Positions 1 through 11,160 of a stretch of 30,108 nt of DNA are shown one piece after another. Where the stretch lies: the NCBI RefSeq assembly GCF_000485595.1, contig NW_014577290.1:124606-154713 (forward strand), written 5' to 3'. This stretch comes from Priapulus caudatus (taxonomy: Eukaryota > Priapulida > Priapulimorpha > Priapulimorphida > Priapulidae). How positions within the stretch are numbered: the stretch's first letter is position 1; each line of letters starts with the position of its first letter. A program made the position numbers and the translations under genes. The notes beneath the pieces are model-generated. The model saw only the letters and a list, made by a program, of their open reading frames with translations. It had not been told where the DNA came from and made no database searches.

Positions 1-118
1 GCCATATTACTCGCGAGACCGATTGCTTAGCTATATTGCTCTAGTGTGCGGGAAACATGACTTGCAAGCCATATTACTCGCGAGACCGATTGCTTAGCTA
101 TATTGCTCTAGTGTGCGG
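1..118. repeat. Two direct copies of a 51-bp unit (promoter-proximal)
   Basis: Bases 1-51 are repeated without change at 68-118, separated by a 16-bp spacer, giving a 67-bp period. The window starts exactly at the first copy, so more copies may lie upstream. Each unit begins with GCCATATT, which fits the YY1 core CCATNTT, and then holds the palindrome CTCGCGAG, close to the TCTCGCGAGA element of animal housekeeping promoters. The pair lies just upstream of the probable leader exon of the ZXD gene. A promoter role is inference. Confidence 0.8.
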
Positions 119-217
119 CGGCCTTAAGGGATTTTTCGGATAATAAACAGGCAGTTGCTACTATTTACATTGCCATGTATTAAAAGTTTCCTGCAGAAAT
201 TTACTATAAATCTCTAG
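119..217 (+). promoter_or_regulatory. Probable non-coding leader exon of the ZXD gene
   Basis: This stretch carries TTAAGGGATTTTTCGGA (124-140) and CTGCAG (191-196), then a plausible splice donor, CTCTAG|GTAAAG, after base 217. The matching acceptor would be TTTACAG at 848-854. The same motifs in the same order occur in the CNOT11 leader on the minus strand (25085 to 25017). The part from CTGCAG through the donor, and the sequence ATAATTTGAACAAGTGAAC at 248-266, match the RIC3 leader region at 25275-25354. The transcription start is unknown and the upstream edge given is arbitrary. Confidence 0.4.
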
Positions 218-854
218 GTAAAGTAAGTTGTACTGAATGCATAAGTGATAATTTGAACAAGTGAACATTTGGCCATTATCAGTAGCATAGTTCTCATTAT
301 TAAATATCATTGTTATCAGTAAGCTACTGAGTATCCGTTAAGCAGGCTGCACAATGTTTAACTATCACCTATGGCTCACATGTTAATAGTTTGCTGGGTT
401 AATGTACATTGAGTGTTGAATGTTAATAGCATGGCATAGAAACTTTAAACAGAGTAGGGCTTGGCTTGGCTGCTATGTGCTGTTGGAACCCCCACAAGCG
501 ATATTAACGTGTGAAGGTGACTACTTTGTATAGTGCTTGGAGCAAATCATTCAGCAGCGGAGGAGGCTGGTATAACTATTATAAACAGGTGGCCATCTCA
601 CATTTGCCGACTCAAAATGATAATGGGCGAATATATGAGACAAGATAAAATAGTATTACGAGTACATTTTTGTTTCAAACTGTATCAGTTTTGAATGAAT
701 TAAATTTCACACAACATTAATAATACATCAAAAACCAAAATCATTCAAAATAATTTATGTTGTTATTTTTATATTTTATCATTTTTATGATTGTATTTTA
801 AAGTAGATTCAAAGGAGACTGGTCTTTATGTATTATTTTTGCATTCGTTTACAG
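218..854 (+). other. Probable 5' intron of the ZXD gene
   Basis: AT-rich sequence without a recognisable coding region, between the proposed leader donor (218) and a good acceptor (pyrimidine-rich, TTTACAG, ending at 854). Apart from the leader-module tail at 248-270, no repeat or gene was recognised. Confidence 0.4.
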
Positions 855-873
855 GCTAAAAAAGACAAAGAAA

Positions 874-1051
874 ATGGATGGTATCTGATTTTGAAACATT
901 TCGACGACACATGTTGCCATTGCTCCATTCTGGTTCATCAAGATATTATTGGATATACTATGGCTCATGGAAATTGAGGAGTCGCACCAACACCAAAAGA
1001 AAACATGGATGGGCAGCAACCCTCATTGTGGTTGAAATATGTGGATGCTAG
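874..1051 (+). other. Two upstream reading frames overlapping the ZXD start
   Basis: The proposed first coding exon begins at 855. Two ATGs precede the main start at 1005. One at 874 opens a 4-codon frame ending at 888. One at 878 opens a 57-codon frame that runs through the main start and stops at 1051. A third short frame begins with the ATG near 960. If the exon boundary is right, these would reduce initiation at 1005 and could regulate translation. The 57-residue product resembles nothing I recognise. Confidence 0.45.
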
Positions 1052-4000
1052 CTCGATCAGTGTTAATACACTAGCTCATCAAACAACCCCTCCATTGATG
1101 TTAGAAGGAAGTGATATTGTAATTGGAACAGTGAGTGGGGAGCAGGTAGAGCAGATGTCTGTTGGTGAGGCAGAATTACATTCCCCACTGACATCTCTGT
1201 CTGAAAATGAGGTTGAAACTCAAGGCTCTGAAATTACAGTTCCACTAGTTACAATTTCAGAGCCAAAGACGTCCCAGCAAAGTATCTTGAAGCGGCCAAC
1301 ACGCAGCCTTCTGACACACAATAGAAGCAAAGGATTTAGAAAAATTGTTGTTTATCCTCGTCGGCAGCAGAGTGAAGATGAACACACCAGGGGTGAGTAT
1401 GGAGTCAGCCTGCCAGATGCTGCCAGTGCCGCTAATGCCGTCACAGTGTATAGAACAGAAGCCGATCTAGGCAGTGCAATGGCGATTATATCGTCAGCGG
1501 CCACAGATGTGGATCCTACACGCGTTCAGACGGATCAAGCTCAATCTGATCCAAGCTTTAGCATCTCGGTCGCCGGAGTAGAATCGGGTGACGCAGTGCT
1601 GTCAGCCATGGTAGGGGATGAGTTTACATCGGAAGACGATTTTCTGACAGTAGTTAACCCTGTCAGCGGCAGTGTGACAATGATGCCCTTCAAGGACCTC
1701 TTTGAGGACAAGAACAACACGCTCATGACGCCTCAGGAGCTTGAGAGCATGCCGGAGAATGGCATTGAGTTTGAAGAGTCGGTCGGGCCGAAGGAGGCAC
1801 AAGCTGATGAAATGAGTCTAATGGAGCTCGTTGGCGACTCGGGAGAAAAGCTACTAGGCAAAGCACGCAACCGAGTGGCAGTTTGCCGGAAGAACGCCTC
1901 AACGAAGGCTCCGAATTACACACTCGGGAAAGTTCTTGTCAAGACGGACAATGCGACGAAGATCACTCAGATCGTGATCAATCCGGATCAGCTGCAGAAG
2001 ATCCACCAACTGATCTGCAGCACTACGAGTGCAGATGTTAGTGGAAAAACGCTTGAGTTGAAACCTGCAAATGGCGAATTGCTTGATGGAGTGATAACTG
2101 ACAAGCAGGAGGTGATGGTTTCACCGGCCGACGCTGCACTCATGGTCGCCACGATGGAAAAAGAGAGTGAGCTTGGTGATGTTGCTAATGGCCATCTTTT
2201 ATCCGTTGAGGAGAGCGACCATCAGGCCACTACTACATGTAGTAGAGGTACTGTGTTGTGAAAAATAGTTCATCGCAGTTTTACGCATGTGTCTGGTGTA
2301 ATAATACGACAAGACGAAGATTAACTGAAGATCTACTGATAGAAAAACGTCCAACTTTATATCTGCTGAAATGAGTAATAAATGATAGGGTTACTGCATG
2401 TACCGTGCATTATACAATTTCAAGAATTGACATACATATATCTAATCAGTTTTCTTTCATCTCACCTCTCATATTCAACAATTACATGTGTTTTCAGAGC
2501 TTTATATTGTCACCGAAGATGGAAAGCGTCTTATGCTTCGATTTAATCCTGATCCTAGTGATCAATGTGATACAGAACCCGTGGTTTGTATTATTCATTT
2601 CACATGTTAGGCTAACATTAAGCTTTAATATTCAATGTAATGGTTTGCATGTCTTAGAATTTTTCAGTTTGTAGGGGTTGCTAATAGGTTTAAGCTTTAA
2701 AGTTTTTCTGTCTCCACGAAATGTAAGATTTATTCTTAAATGCACCCATATTTCAATTGACTAAAAATTGACTTGCATATCAATGTAGAGTAAGAAGAGA
2801 TTCGTCTGCCCTCTACCTGACTGTCGAAAAGTATTTACAAAGGACAACAAGTTTAGGATTCATATGACTTCACACTCATATGACAGACCCCACAAGGTAA
2901 GACTGTACTTGAAAATTATTTTTATTGTAGATATCATGAAATTGTGTCTAACTAAAACGAAGTATAAATATATATTGATCTCACCTAATGTTTTATTTTG
3001 TTTATTACATATGTAAACAGCTCGTGCATACCTAAATGTATCAACAAGTTGAGACTTCATGCACAGCTTTTCCTTCCTATTTGTCATTATTTGTCATCAT
3101 ATACATCAGATATCTCTTCTGTTTTCAGTGCACAGTGGATGGCTGTGATTGGTCCTTTCCTTCCCAGTACAAATTACGACGCCACCTTGAATGTCATAAG
3201 GGTACAAAATTGTATGTGGTATGTATATTACTAAATCTTATGAGGGAGTGCAGTTCAAAAAGACAAACTGCAGGTATTGCTCAAGCATGTAAGCAATCAG
3301 TTAATGAATGTCTACCCTGAGTCAGACAGCCATAACTGTCAGAATGACATGGCCGATCATGATTACAAAAAACGCTCTAAACTGTCATTATGTCTACACA
3401 ATTTGTCCTGATTTTTAAACTGCATCAGCCAGTATGAAATCTCTATTGACAAGGTTATTAGTTTTAACCAGTTAAGGTTTTATTTTGACTCCCTGTGTAT
3501 TTGTCTTAGCGTTACAAACCTGTTTGGTTTTTGATATTTTACAACCGAGCATTGGAATTCGTGCCACCTAACAGCCAGATTAATGCTAATCTACACTATA
3601 AGATGTGACCACAAACTATAACCCTCGTGGAGATTTTCCATTATTGACAGGTATAGATGCCCCGTGTGACCAATGTGATGACGACTCCTCATGGTCAGTT
3701 TTGCTGTTTCAGTGTGATATTGGTGGTTGTAGCAGAACATTTACAACTGTTTACAACCTCAACGCCCATAAGAGGCTCCACTACCGACCCTGCCTGAATG
3801 AGTGTCCACTAGGCACCTGCAGACAGCGATTTCCAACCAAGAAGCAGTTGGACCTCCATCTAAAGGAGCATGAGGATGATGTTGAGAGACCTTACCAGTA
3901 AATCAAAGCTATGAAATATTGCTACGATCCACAAACACCAGTTTCTTGTACTAACATGTGTAAATAGTGTCAGTTACAACTATATTATTTAAACATTAAT

Positions 4001-7000
4001 GTATGGCTGTGAATTATCTGCATATTAATATGCTATTTCAACCCTGTTTTCTGACAGGTAGAGTATTTGTAAGTACAGGTGTTTCTTATTTATTTGTATT
4101 GTCCCCTTCCTGACAAGTGCATGTTTTATAATACACAGCATGACATGACATCTGATATCTATCTCTATTATTAACCAACGTTCTATGTTCCATATTCTGT
4201 CTTCGTTGCTAGGTGCCCAGAGCCAGGCTGCGACCGAGGCTTTTACTGCAGCAATTCCCTGGCTTCCCACCTGCGGAGTCACAACTCACGCATGCCCAAG
4301 ATCTGTCCGGTAGAAGGCTGTGGCAAGGAGTTTGACAAGGAGTGCAGATTGAAGCAGCATTTGCGTAGTCACACAGGAGAAAGGCCTTACATTTGTGGCG
4401 AAGAGGTATTGTTAGTGTGAGCAGTAGTTTCTGAAGGGCTGACAGTCAGAAGGGTTAGTAGTACAAACAATTGCATTAAAACATGAACGATGTGATTATT
4501 AACTGTCTGTGTTACCTCTCACAGTAATTAAGGGGGATTGCAAAAGAAAGGGTAGTATTTGCATAGAAATAAATGGTGAAACCAGAATTCACGTCCAGCC
4601 TGCACATGAGAAATTTTTGTTTTCCATAATAATAATAAGTACAATTGCCTAAAATAATGTTTCTTATTTACATATTTTTATGACGATAAATCAGGGTAGG
4701 ATTTCAAACAGGTGGAGGAGGTTTTAATCCATGTTTTACATATGTTTTAATAGCAAAAAATGCTGTAATCTATATCCACGTTGGCCATCTTGTAGTGACT
4801 TGTTTATATTTTGTGGTATAGGGTTGTGGATGGTCGTTTACAAGTGCCAGTAAACTGACAAGACACATGAAGTCGCACTCACAAGAGCGTAACTATCTCT
4901 GTCCGCATGAGAACTGCACCAAAAGATTCATGCGTGCAGAACACCTAAAAGCACATGTTAACACGCACACAGGGGAACGGCCGTTCGTTTGCCGATTTGA
5001 ACGTAAGTTTTACTGAGCCTGTTGTCAGAAACAAAATAAATCTTAACATTAACTTAATGTTAATGAAGTCTACGACATTGAAAAATCCTGTAAAATTTCC
5101 TCATATCGTCACAAAACAAAATTCTCTCAACACCTTCCAAGGAAAAGTTCATGTTGACTAATTTTGTTTCTGTCAGTCGGCCTCTGGTCATTAGTTACTG
5201 CTTACGTTGATTACCGAAATACAACTATATATGCTAACAATACTATGCATTGTACTCGGCTTAACACGCCGGCCATGACCGAACCACACATTGTTTGACT
5301 GCTATTTTTTTCTATTGTCTCTCCTTTTCATTCTGATGATGATTGATTATTGCATCACTGTTGTTTAACAGAGTGCCAGGCTCGTTTCACGGCACGGCAG
5401 AGCCTCTATGCACATCTGAAGAAGCACAGTGCTGCAGACCTGCACTACAGGGTAGTCTACCACTGCCCTGTAGATGGATGCGACAAGAAGTATAGTACAC
5501 AGAGTAGCCTCAAGGTTCATGTTTCAAAACTGCACTCGGAAGTTGGTAAGTAACGATGAATCTCACAGCTATCAGATCTTAGAAGGATTAGTAATGGATA
5601 GAGTATTCTATAAGTATTTCTTTTACCGATAAATTTGGCAATGTGTTGCTTGCTTAATAGACACTTTCGTTGTAATGTGATCACGTATTGAAAGATTATT
5701 TAGGTTTTAGGTTTTTTTTCATGTCTTGTAGTTAACAGTAAGTGTACATACTTAATTTTACAGATATTCAGCAGCTTGACTTTCTTGCATACGTATCAAC
5801 AGAGGAGATGCCAACACTGGAAAATTTGACTCAGTTATCACAAGAAGATGAAGGCATACAAACAAATGGCGAAAACATACTTGAAGATGTTAAACCTACT
5901 GTGGCCAATATCACGAGTGCAACACAATTCATTACTGAAACAGGTTCCACTGTTTGCAAATTGTTTTTTTAGTTAGGTGTAATTTGTCACATCACTAAAT
6001 CGCCATTGATGTTCAGATATACGACGTGTATACAGTAGTTTATTAATATCAGATATTGTATTAGTTCTCCAATTTTTCCAAATGTCTTATTTGAATGAAA
6101 TGTTTTCCTCACAGCATCCACAAGTCCATCGCCAGGCCTACAAGAGATGTCAACCCAGCTCGTTGGAAATAATGTTGTCACACAGTTTGTGGTGCCTGCA
6201 GACCTCACTGAGTCTCATCTGACTAGCATCGGTCACCAGACAACAGCATTCACCGAGATAGGTATATATAGTATATCTTGCTTTGTCCCATAGTTAGCAT
6301 ATAAAACTATATCATCCAAGCAAAACATTGTGATAATGTCATAGTGCATGTAGTGTGTTATATGTATTTTGGTGCTTTTAAAGTGTGTCATGTGCATGCA
6401 CAACAAATGCACATTCACACATATTTTGTCAAACCTGTATGTCACTTAAGGGTAATGTCAGTGGTGGTCTTTATGGACAGGTGGCAATTCTATAAACTTG
6501 GGTGACTATTTTTAGCTCATCTGACATAGTCAGATCTTGTAGAATCGCATGAGCATCCACTCGTCCCTGCGTCCGTGCGTGCGTCCGTCAACAGTTATGG
6601 CACAAATCTTAACCGCTCGACTCGTCTTGATATTCGGGACGTCGGGGGGGGGGGGATCGCAAAAAGGACTCGGGATGTCGAATTTGGGGGTCAAGGGTCA
6701 AAGGTCAAGATGTGTCAATGGAGGGGGAATATTTCTCCCTTAACTTAAGGTATAGGAGGAAATTCGGAATTGCGGCACAAATCTCAACGGCTCGACCTAC
6801 GCTCTTAATATTCGATGTATAGTGTGATGGGGAGGAAACCCATCACCAGCGCGAAATTGGAGGTCAAAGGGCAGTGGGGGAAAGGTCAGATATCAGACAT
6901 TTTCTGAGGACATGGTCTAACGGACCGAGTGAAACTTTTTTGTTTCAGCGCTGACCTACCATTTTTATCACTTTATTGAAAGAACCATGAAATGTACTTT

Positions 7001-10000
7001 CCGCTGATGTGCGAAGAGTAAGTGTCTGATAACCTTTTGACCCTCAAGAGGAGGGTTAAACATTGATTTGTTGACTGTTAACAAATGACTGAACTGTGTT
7101 TGATGGTACTTGTGTGATCATGGAAGACTTAAATTTCACAGTGAAATTCTGCATGTAAAACTTACTTGAACAACGTTTACGCGCCTTAAATCATATATGA
7201 ACTTCATTCTCTATATGAGATTCTGTACATTGGGAATACAATGTCAATAGCACTTACGCAAATGTATGTTTTTGATTCAGGCCAACTATAAATACCTCGC
7301 AGGTGGGTGACTGATAGTAATTGCATGGGCTAAACGAATGTAGCAACTAGTTCTAATTATATATTCCCTGCACCTAGTCAGTATGCACGCCAGCTATCGG
7401 AACAGAGCGAGAAGAATGTCCCGGCAGGATAGGTAAAATTTATTGCGCTCAAAGGGGCAGGAATTACTTTTTTAACTTCAGTTTAACCAATCTTGAGATA
7501 AGTAATTGCAGAAATGAATCGTCAAACCTACCAATGAAAATCCATCGGCACGTCCTCCACACAAACAAATCGATTTGTAACCCTGTCCAGTATTCATGCA
7601 TTGTAAAGTTCTTCATTTCACTTCAAAGTCACACTTGGGTATTTCTTACCCAGGAATAACTACTCTATAGCACGTTATGTACTAACAAAACGGCATTCTT
7701 CGGCAATACAAAAATACAAAAGTAGTCGATCCATTCTGTTCCAATAATGCCGTTTCCTTAGTAGTCCCGGCCGGCAAATGCAACCACCTTTATACAAAGT
7801 TAGATGGACGTACAGAATGGGCCAATTTCTGCCCAATGGTCTTCACACTTAATAGTACACGCGCAATATCACGACACAGTTCGATAACCAAATATGCTAA
7901 CAATCGACCTCCCACGCCTCTGGTATAGCAAATGTCTATTCCACCCCCAATTGTACAACCTTTATGATACCATTCACATACCTTCCCATGTTTCAGCACA
8001 TCTGTCAACACCTCTCAGACTAAAATACATCTTGCTATGCACAAATGCATTTATCAGTAGAACACCAGACATCAGATGAGCCCTGTCGCACGGCGGCACT
8101 TGTTAGTTTTTACCATGTAAAATATATAATGTATGATCAGACGTGAATGCATACAAATTTGTTTTTATTCATGGCTAAATGTATATTAATGCCCTGTATT
8201 TTTTTTATAATGTCATACTCTGTTATGCTTCTGTCTCGTGTATTTCCTGCTTTCTGACAAAACGTTTCACCCCTTTTATAAATCTCCACAAGTTGCTAAA
8301 AGTGGCAGAGGGCTTAAAAGGTGGACGTGGGGTGTGAAGGGGTAGGGAGAAGATAGAGGAGAGCATGGTGAGAAGGGCTAGGAAGGTGGAGGAGCTGTAG
8401 TAGAAAGAGGAGTGCAGAGGAAGGAGAGAAGTAATGGGAAAAAGAAAAGGGTGTAAAACATGGGGAAGGGTAGGGCGAAGAAAGAAATGGAAGAGAGGAA
8501 GGGGAGACAAGGTCATGGAAGGGGATGGAGAATATGGATGAGGGTGGCAGATTAGGGAGGAGGTGGAGAAGTGGTATGAAGAATAGGAGGGGGGAAGGTA
8601 GAGAATAATAAGGGGGCAAAGGAATGTGGATGATGTGGAGGAGGGAAGAGAATGGGGTTTCTCTATACCCTTAGCTCTATGTATGGAATCCAGTTTTGTC
8701 TCTCTAGGACACTTACATCGTACAATGGTAATATATAGTCTAATAAGGTCTTACAGTCATCTTACACATTATTGAATTTAAATGCTCATTTACAGATTTC
8801 TGCTCTGTGAAATAACCTACACCAGCTTCACTATGGGCGTGTTTGTTTGGTCGAATCCATGGATCTCAATCCACTGGATCGAACCCTAACCCAAACAAAC
8901 GCGAACTCACTTTCAACGGTTAGCGTTTCGCTGTGACCTATCACGGGATGGTTCATAACAAAGGACAAGCTGTGATTGTCTGAGGCGCGGGCCGCCATAT
9001 TGGATTCCCATTCGAATCCACCTCGCTAGCAGGGTTGGGTTCGGTGGATCCGACCAAACAAACAGTCAGATCCACGGATCCAGTGGATCGAGATCCAGTG
9101 GATCGAGATCCGTGGATCCGACCAAACAAACACGCCCTATAAATAACCTCATCGTCATCATTTAGCCACTAAACTTCTTCCAGTGCTCCAGATAATTTTT
9201 GGCGTTGATGAGTATTTACTCACCATTTTTTTTATGTATGAGTATCGGCAAGATCCCTATGAGTACTCCTTGTTGGCAGTACTCATCATATTTTCTTAGT
9301 ATGAGTATCGACCAGAATATTAACATATCTTGCCTTTACAACCTCATTAGTTTGAGGTACTTACAGCGTGTAGACTTCATGTTTGTTTCTGCAGACGATG
9401 GCAACGTGCGTTTTTATTACCGCGGAGTAAACTGAATTCTAATTGGCTAATCAAATATAATGGACCAATAGTCAACAAGCTTAGATCACACACGTTCGAC
9501 TTTCCTTATTTGGAATTAATTCCGGGAAGGTCGAGTAGACTGCGTTCCAGTCGCAACACCAATTCTAACTTCAGAGCTTTGTAAAATAAACTACACACAG
9601 GAACCAGTCACGATAGATAGTAGATAGACTGGTTCACGTACTGACACACAGCAGCCATAGCGAACTTAATGAGTGGGGCACCGCGACCAAGCTACCAGTC
9701 TATTAGCGAGAGAGTCGAGCCGATACGGGAGTAGATGGAAGGTTAGCGTACTGATACGATCTGTTTGTTTTCTCATGTACGTATTTATTAAAACACAAGC
9801 GTATCTATACGCATACCTTTGAAAATTACATGCGTATTTGTATGAAATTCATGCGTATTTACGCAAATACGCAAGCTATCTGGTGCACTGTTCTTCCGTG
9901 TAGGCTACACAACCTATATCTATTGGCTGTGGCTCAGAGGTATAGTCTCCCAGGCTAGTGTACACTGAATGATGATAGCACGGGGTATAAACTTAATAAA

Positions 10001-10785
10001 GTGCAGCTGCTGTGTGCAGTTGAAGCACCACTTGAGGGATACCATGATGGAGCAATGGTATACTAGCTGGCGTTTAACATGTTTAATCATTTTATTGCAG
10101 ATTCAACTGGTGAAACTTTGTTGCCACTCAGAGAGGGATCTGCACGGACAGATGTGCTGGCAACTACGATCCTGTGTGACAGAGTGCGTCGACGTAGGAA
10201 GCGTCCACTGAGCATTAGCAGCGACAGCAGTGTGACAACCAGTGACATTGTGTTACCACCTCCCAGTATCAGCTTTCAGACTCAGTTGCTACAGGTGCAG
10301 AATAGCTACTATTGTCTTTCCTACGTTTCTCTGTGGTGTTTGTTTGCAAGACGTTGCAGATGCAAGAAGTAGCTTATAATCCATACAAGTGTTAACAGAG
10401 TGACTTTCAGGTGTAGGCTTTTTCTGAATTCCCTCGTGGTTTCATTTTCCAGGATGACCCTCCTCTGCTAACTCCATGTGATATACTAGTGGAGGGCGCA
10501 CTGCCGCCATCTAGTACAACACAGTCTGTACTCGCATTGGGCGCTGTAGGGAGCCAGGTTGATGTTGCTTCAACGCGAGAAATTGTCAGCCAAAGTCAGC
10601 CGCTGGATATAGTGATCAGCCAATCAGCGCTGTGTGTCGTGTCTAGTGCTAGTCGGACCTTATCACCAGAGCTGCTAATGGCAAATGATCTAGGCTCATC
10701 TCTCAGCACCAGCATACTAAACGAGAATGCAAGTGATTTCACAGGGTCGTCTATTAACCTGATACAGGAATTGGATGTAGAATAG
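1005..10785 (+). CDS. ZXDC: ZXD-family ten-zinc-finger transcription regulator (ZXDC-like)
   Basis: Twelve coding exons join in frame: 1005-2247, 2498-2580, 2789-2896, 3129-3218, 3713-3897, 4213-4405, 4822-5002, 5372-5545, 5764-5943, 6115-6261, 10101-10294, 10453-10785. The predicted protein has about 1036 residues (human ZXDC is about 860). Residues 1-414 (exon 1) are acidic, low in structure and rich in Ser/Thr. Exon 2 gives a short segment ELYIVTEDGKRLMLRF. Residues about 449-750 hold ten C2H2 fingers, the number typical of ZXD proteins, with family motifs such as GCGWSFTSASKL and CQARFTARQSLYAHLKKH. Residues 753-1036 are an acidic Ser/Thr-rich tail with an Arg/Lys cluster (RVRRRRKR). ZXD proteins act in the nucleus; human ZXDC cooperates with CIITA at MHC class II genes, a role not transferable to an invertebrate. 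The start at 1005 has a strong context (A at -3, G at +4). Donors after exons 1, 2 and 11 (GTACTG, GTGGTT, GTGCAG) are weak but are the only ones that keep phase. Confidence 0.9.
2789..5545 (+). other. ZXDC: Exon block encoding the ten C2H2 zinc fingers
   Basis: Six exons carry the fingers. Exon 3 has finger 1 (starting CPLPDCRKVF). Exon 4 has finger 2 (CTVDGCDWSF). Exon 5 has fingers 3 and 4 (CDIGGCSRTF, CPLGTCRQRF). Exon 6 has fingers 5 and 6 (CPEPGCDRGF, CPVEGCGKEF) and the first Cys of finger 7. Exon 7 completes finger 7 and has finger 8 (CPHENCTKRF). Finger 9 is split across exons 7 and 8, and exon 8 adds finger 10 (CPVDGCDKKY, last spacer one residue longer: HVSKLH). All ten keep both cysteines and both histidines. 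TGE(R)P-type linkers are seen after fingers 6 and 8 and are altered elsewhere. Finger 4 is joined to finger 3 by a short linker, as in vertebrate ZXD proteins. Confidence 0.9.
3219..3712 (+). other. ZXD introns between finger exons (3219-3712, 3898-4212, 4406-4821, 5003-5371)
   Basis: Four AT-rich introns of about 300-500 bp separate the finger exons, with GT/AG ends that keep phases 0, 2, 0 and 1. No repeat or RNA gene was recognised in them. The reading frame at 3605-3712 ahead of exon 5 is intronic read-through: TTTGCTGTTTCAG before 3713 is the better acceptor. Confidence 0.7.
6511..7072 (-). mobile_element. Interspersed repeat copy A (non-autonomous, Helitron-like ends)
   Basis: This 560-bp segment matches the opposite strand of 14735-15295 along its whole length, with many substitutions and small indels. 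Read on the minus strand it starts ATCAATGTTTAACC, contains a CCCTCAAGAGG hairpin, and ends with a hairpin (ATCTGAC TAT GTCAGAT) directly followed by AGCTAA. A TC start, a terminal hairpin and a CTRR end are Helitron-like, but the hairpin lies closer to the end than usual and the flanking T is missing. It has no coding capacity. A 12-G run lies inside at 6644-6655. Confidence 0.7.
8310..8656 (+). repeat. Polypurine (G/A-rich) tract
   Basis: About 350 bp in which one strand is overwhelmingly G and A, with few scattered pyrimidines, made of irregular GGAAGG, GAGG and AGAAG blocks without a fixed period. Translations of the opposite strand are Ser/Pro/Leu-rich low-complexity strings and not genes. 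Such tracts can form triplex or G-rich structures; no function is shown. Confidence 0.8.
8835..9137. mobile_element. MITE, family 1 copy A, with about 45-bp terminal inverted repeats
   Basis: The left end GGGCGTGTTTGTTTGGTCG is mirrored at the right end (CCGACCAAACAAACACGCCC), and the match continues inward through GATCCA/TGGATC blocks for about 45 bp. The flanks are TAT on both sides, so a 3-bp target duplication is likely. The interior has no coding region. Near the right end a 15-bp unit (GTGGATCGAGATCCA) is tandemly repeated. The interior includes GCCGCCATATTGG, a YY1-type motif. A relative lies at 26927-27210. Confidence 0.8.
9601..9635. repeat. Hairpin with perfect 9-bp arms
   Basis: GAACCAGTC (9601-9609) and GACTGGTTC (9627-9635) are perfect inverted copies around a 17-base loop made of GATA/TAGA repeats. 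It may be a remnant of a transposon end; no partner copy was found. Confidence 0.55.
9799..9872. repeat. Cluster of GCGTAT palindromes
   Basis: GCGTATCTATACGC (9799-9812), a further GCGTATTT block near 9832, and GCGTATTT-ACGC-AAATACGC (9853-9872) form a dense set of short inverted repeats with the same hexamer. This resembles the subterminal repeats of a DNA transposon, but no end could be defined. Confidence 0.5.
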
Positions 10786-11097
10786 AAGCGTCAGCTAATA
10801 GAAGTTTTGTATTTTTTAAATGGTGGAATGCGTGTGTGCAAGCTATATTGTGTATATCATATATACACGTATTGTTTCACCATGGCAGAGATTGACATTA
10901 AAGGTTATAATTTATTTTATTATAAACCTGCTCATTGTTATATTAGGCATGATGACGAAATGTTGAAGAGATGTATATGTGTACATTTATATATGTGACG
11001 ATCAAACTAGGTAAATGTTGCAAGTTTTTAGTCACAGCTGTCACTTGTGGCTTTTATAAAGCTTATTAGACAGAATAATGCAGTGTTATATATTGCC

Positions 11098-11160
11098 AAT
11101 AAATAGCACAGACAGTCATGGTTAATGAAATGTACATTTTGAGGGTCCCGATTAAATAAA
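11098..11160 (+). terminator. Poly(A) signals of the ZXD gene
   Basis: AATAAA occurs at 11098-11103 and again at 11155-11160, 310-375 bases after the ZXD stop codon. Either could end the transcript. The gap between 10786 and 12010 otherwise holds the 3' UTRs of the two convergent genes and no other gene that I can see. Confidence 0.55.

Larger units (their letters stand above)
6262..10100 (+). other. ZXD intron 10, repeat-rich
   Basis: A 3.8-kb intron between a phase-1 donor (GAGATAG|GTATAT) and a good acceptor (TTTTATTGCAG). It contains a 560-bp interspersed repeat (6511-7072), a purine tract (8310-8656), a MITE (8835-9137), a hairpin with 9-bp arms (9601-9635) and a cluster of GCGTAT palindromes (9799-9872). 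The stretch from 7073 to 8300 shows nothing I can name. No intact transposase or other gene is present. Confidence 0.75.

Noticed and set aside
3605-3712. Upstream extension of ZXD exon 5 starting at an ATG at 3605
   Set aside because: A strong acceptor lies just before 3713 and the joined frame from exon 4 gives the expected finger start; the extension is intron.
8223-8619. Ser/Pro/Leu-rich minus-strand frames near 100 codons
   Set aside because: They are translations of the complement of the purine tract.
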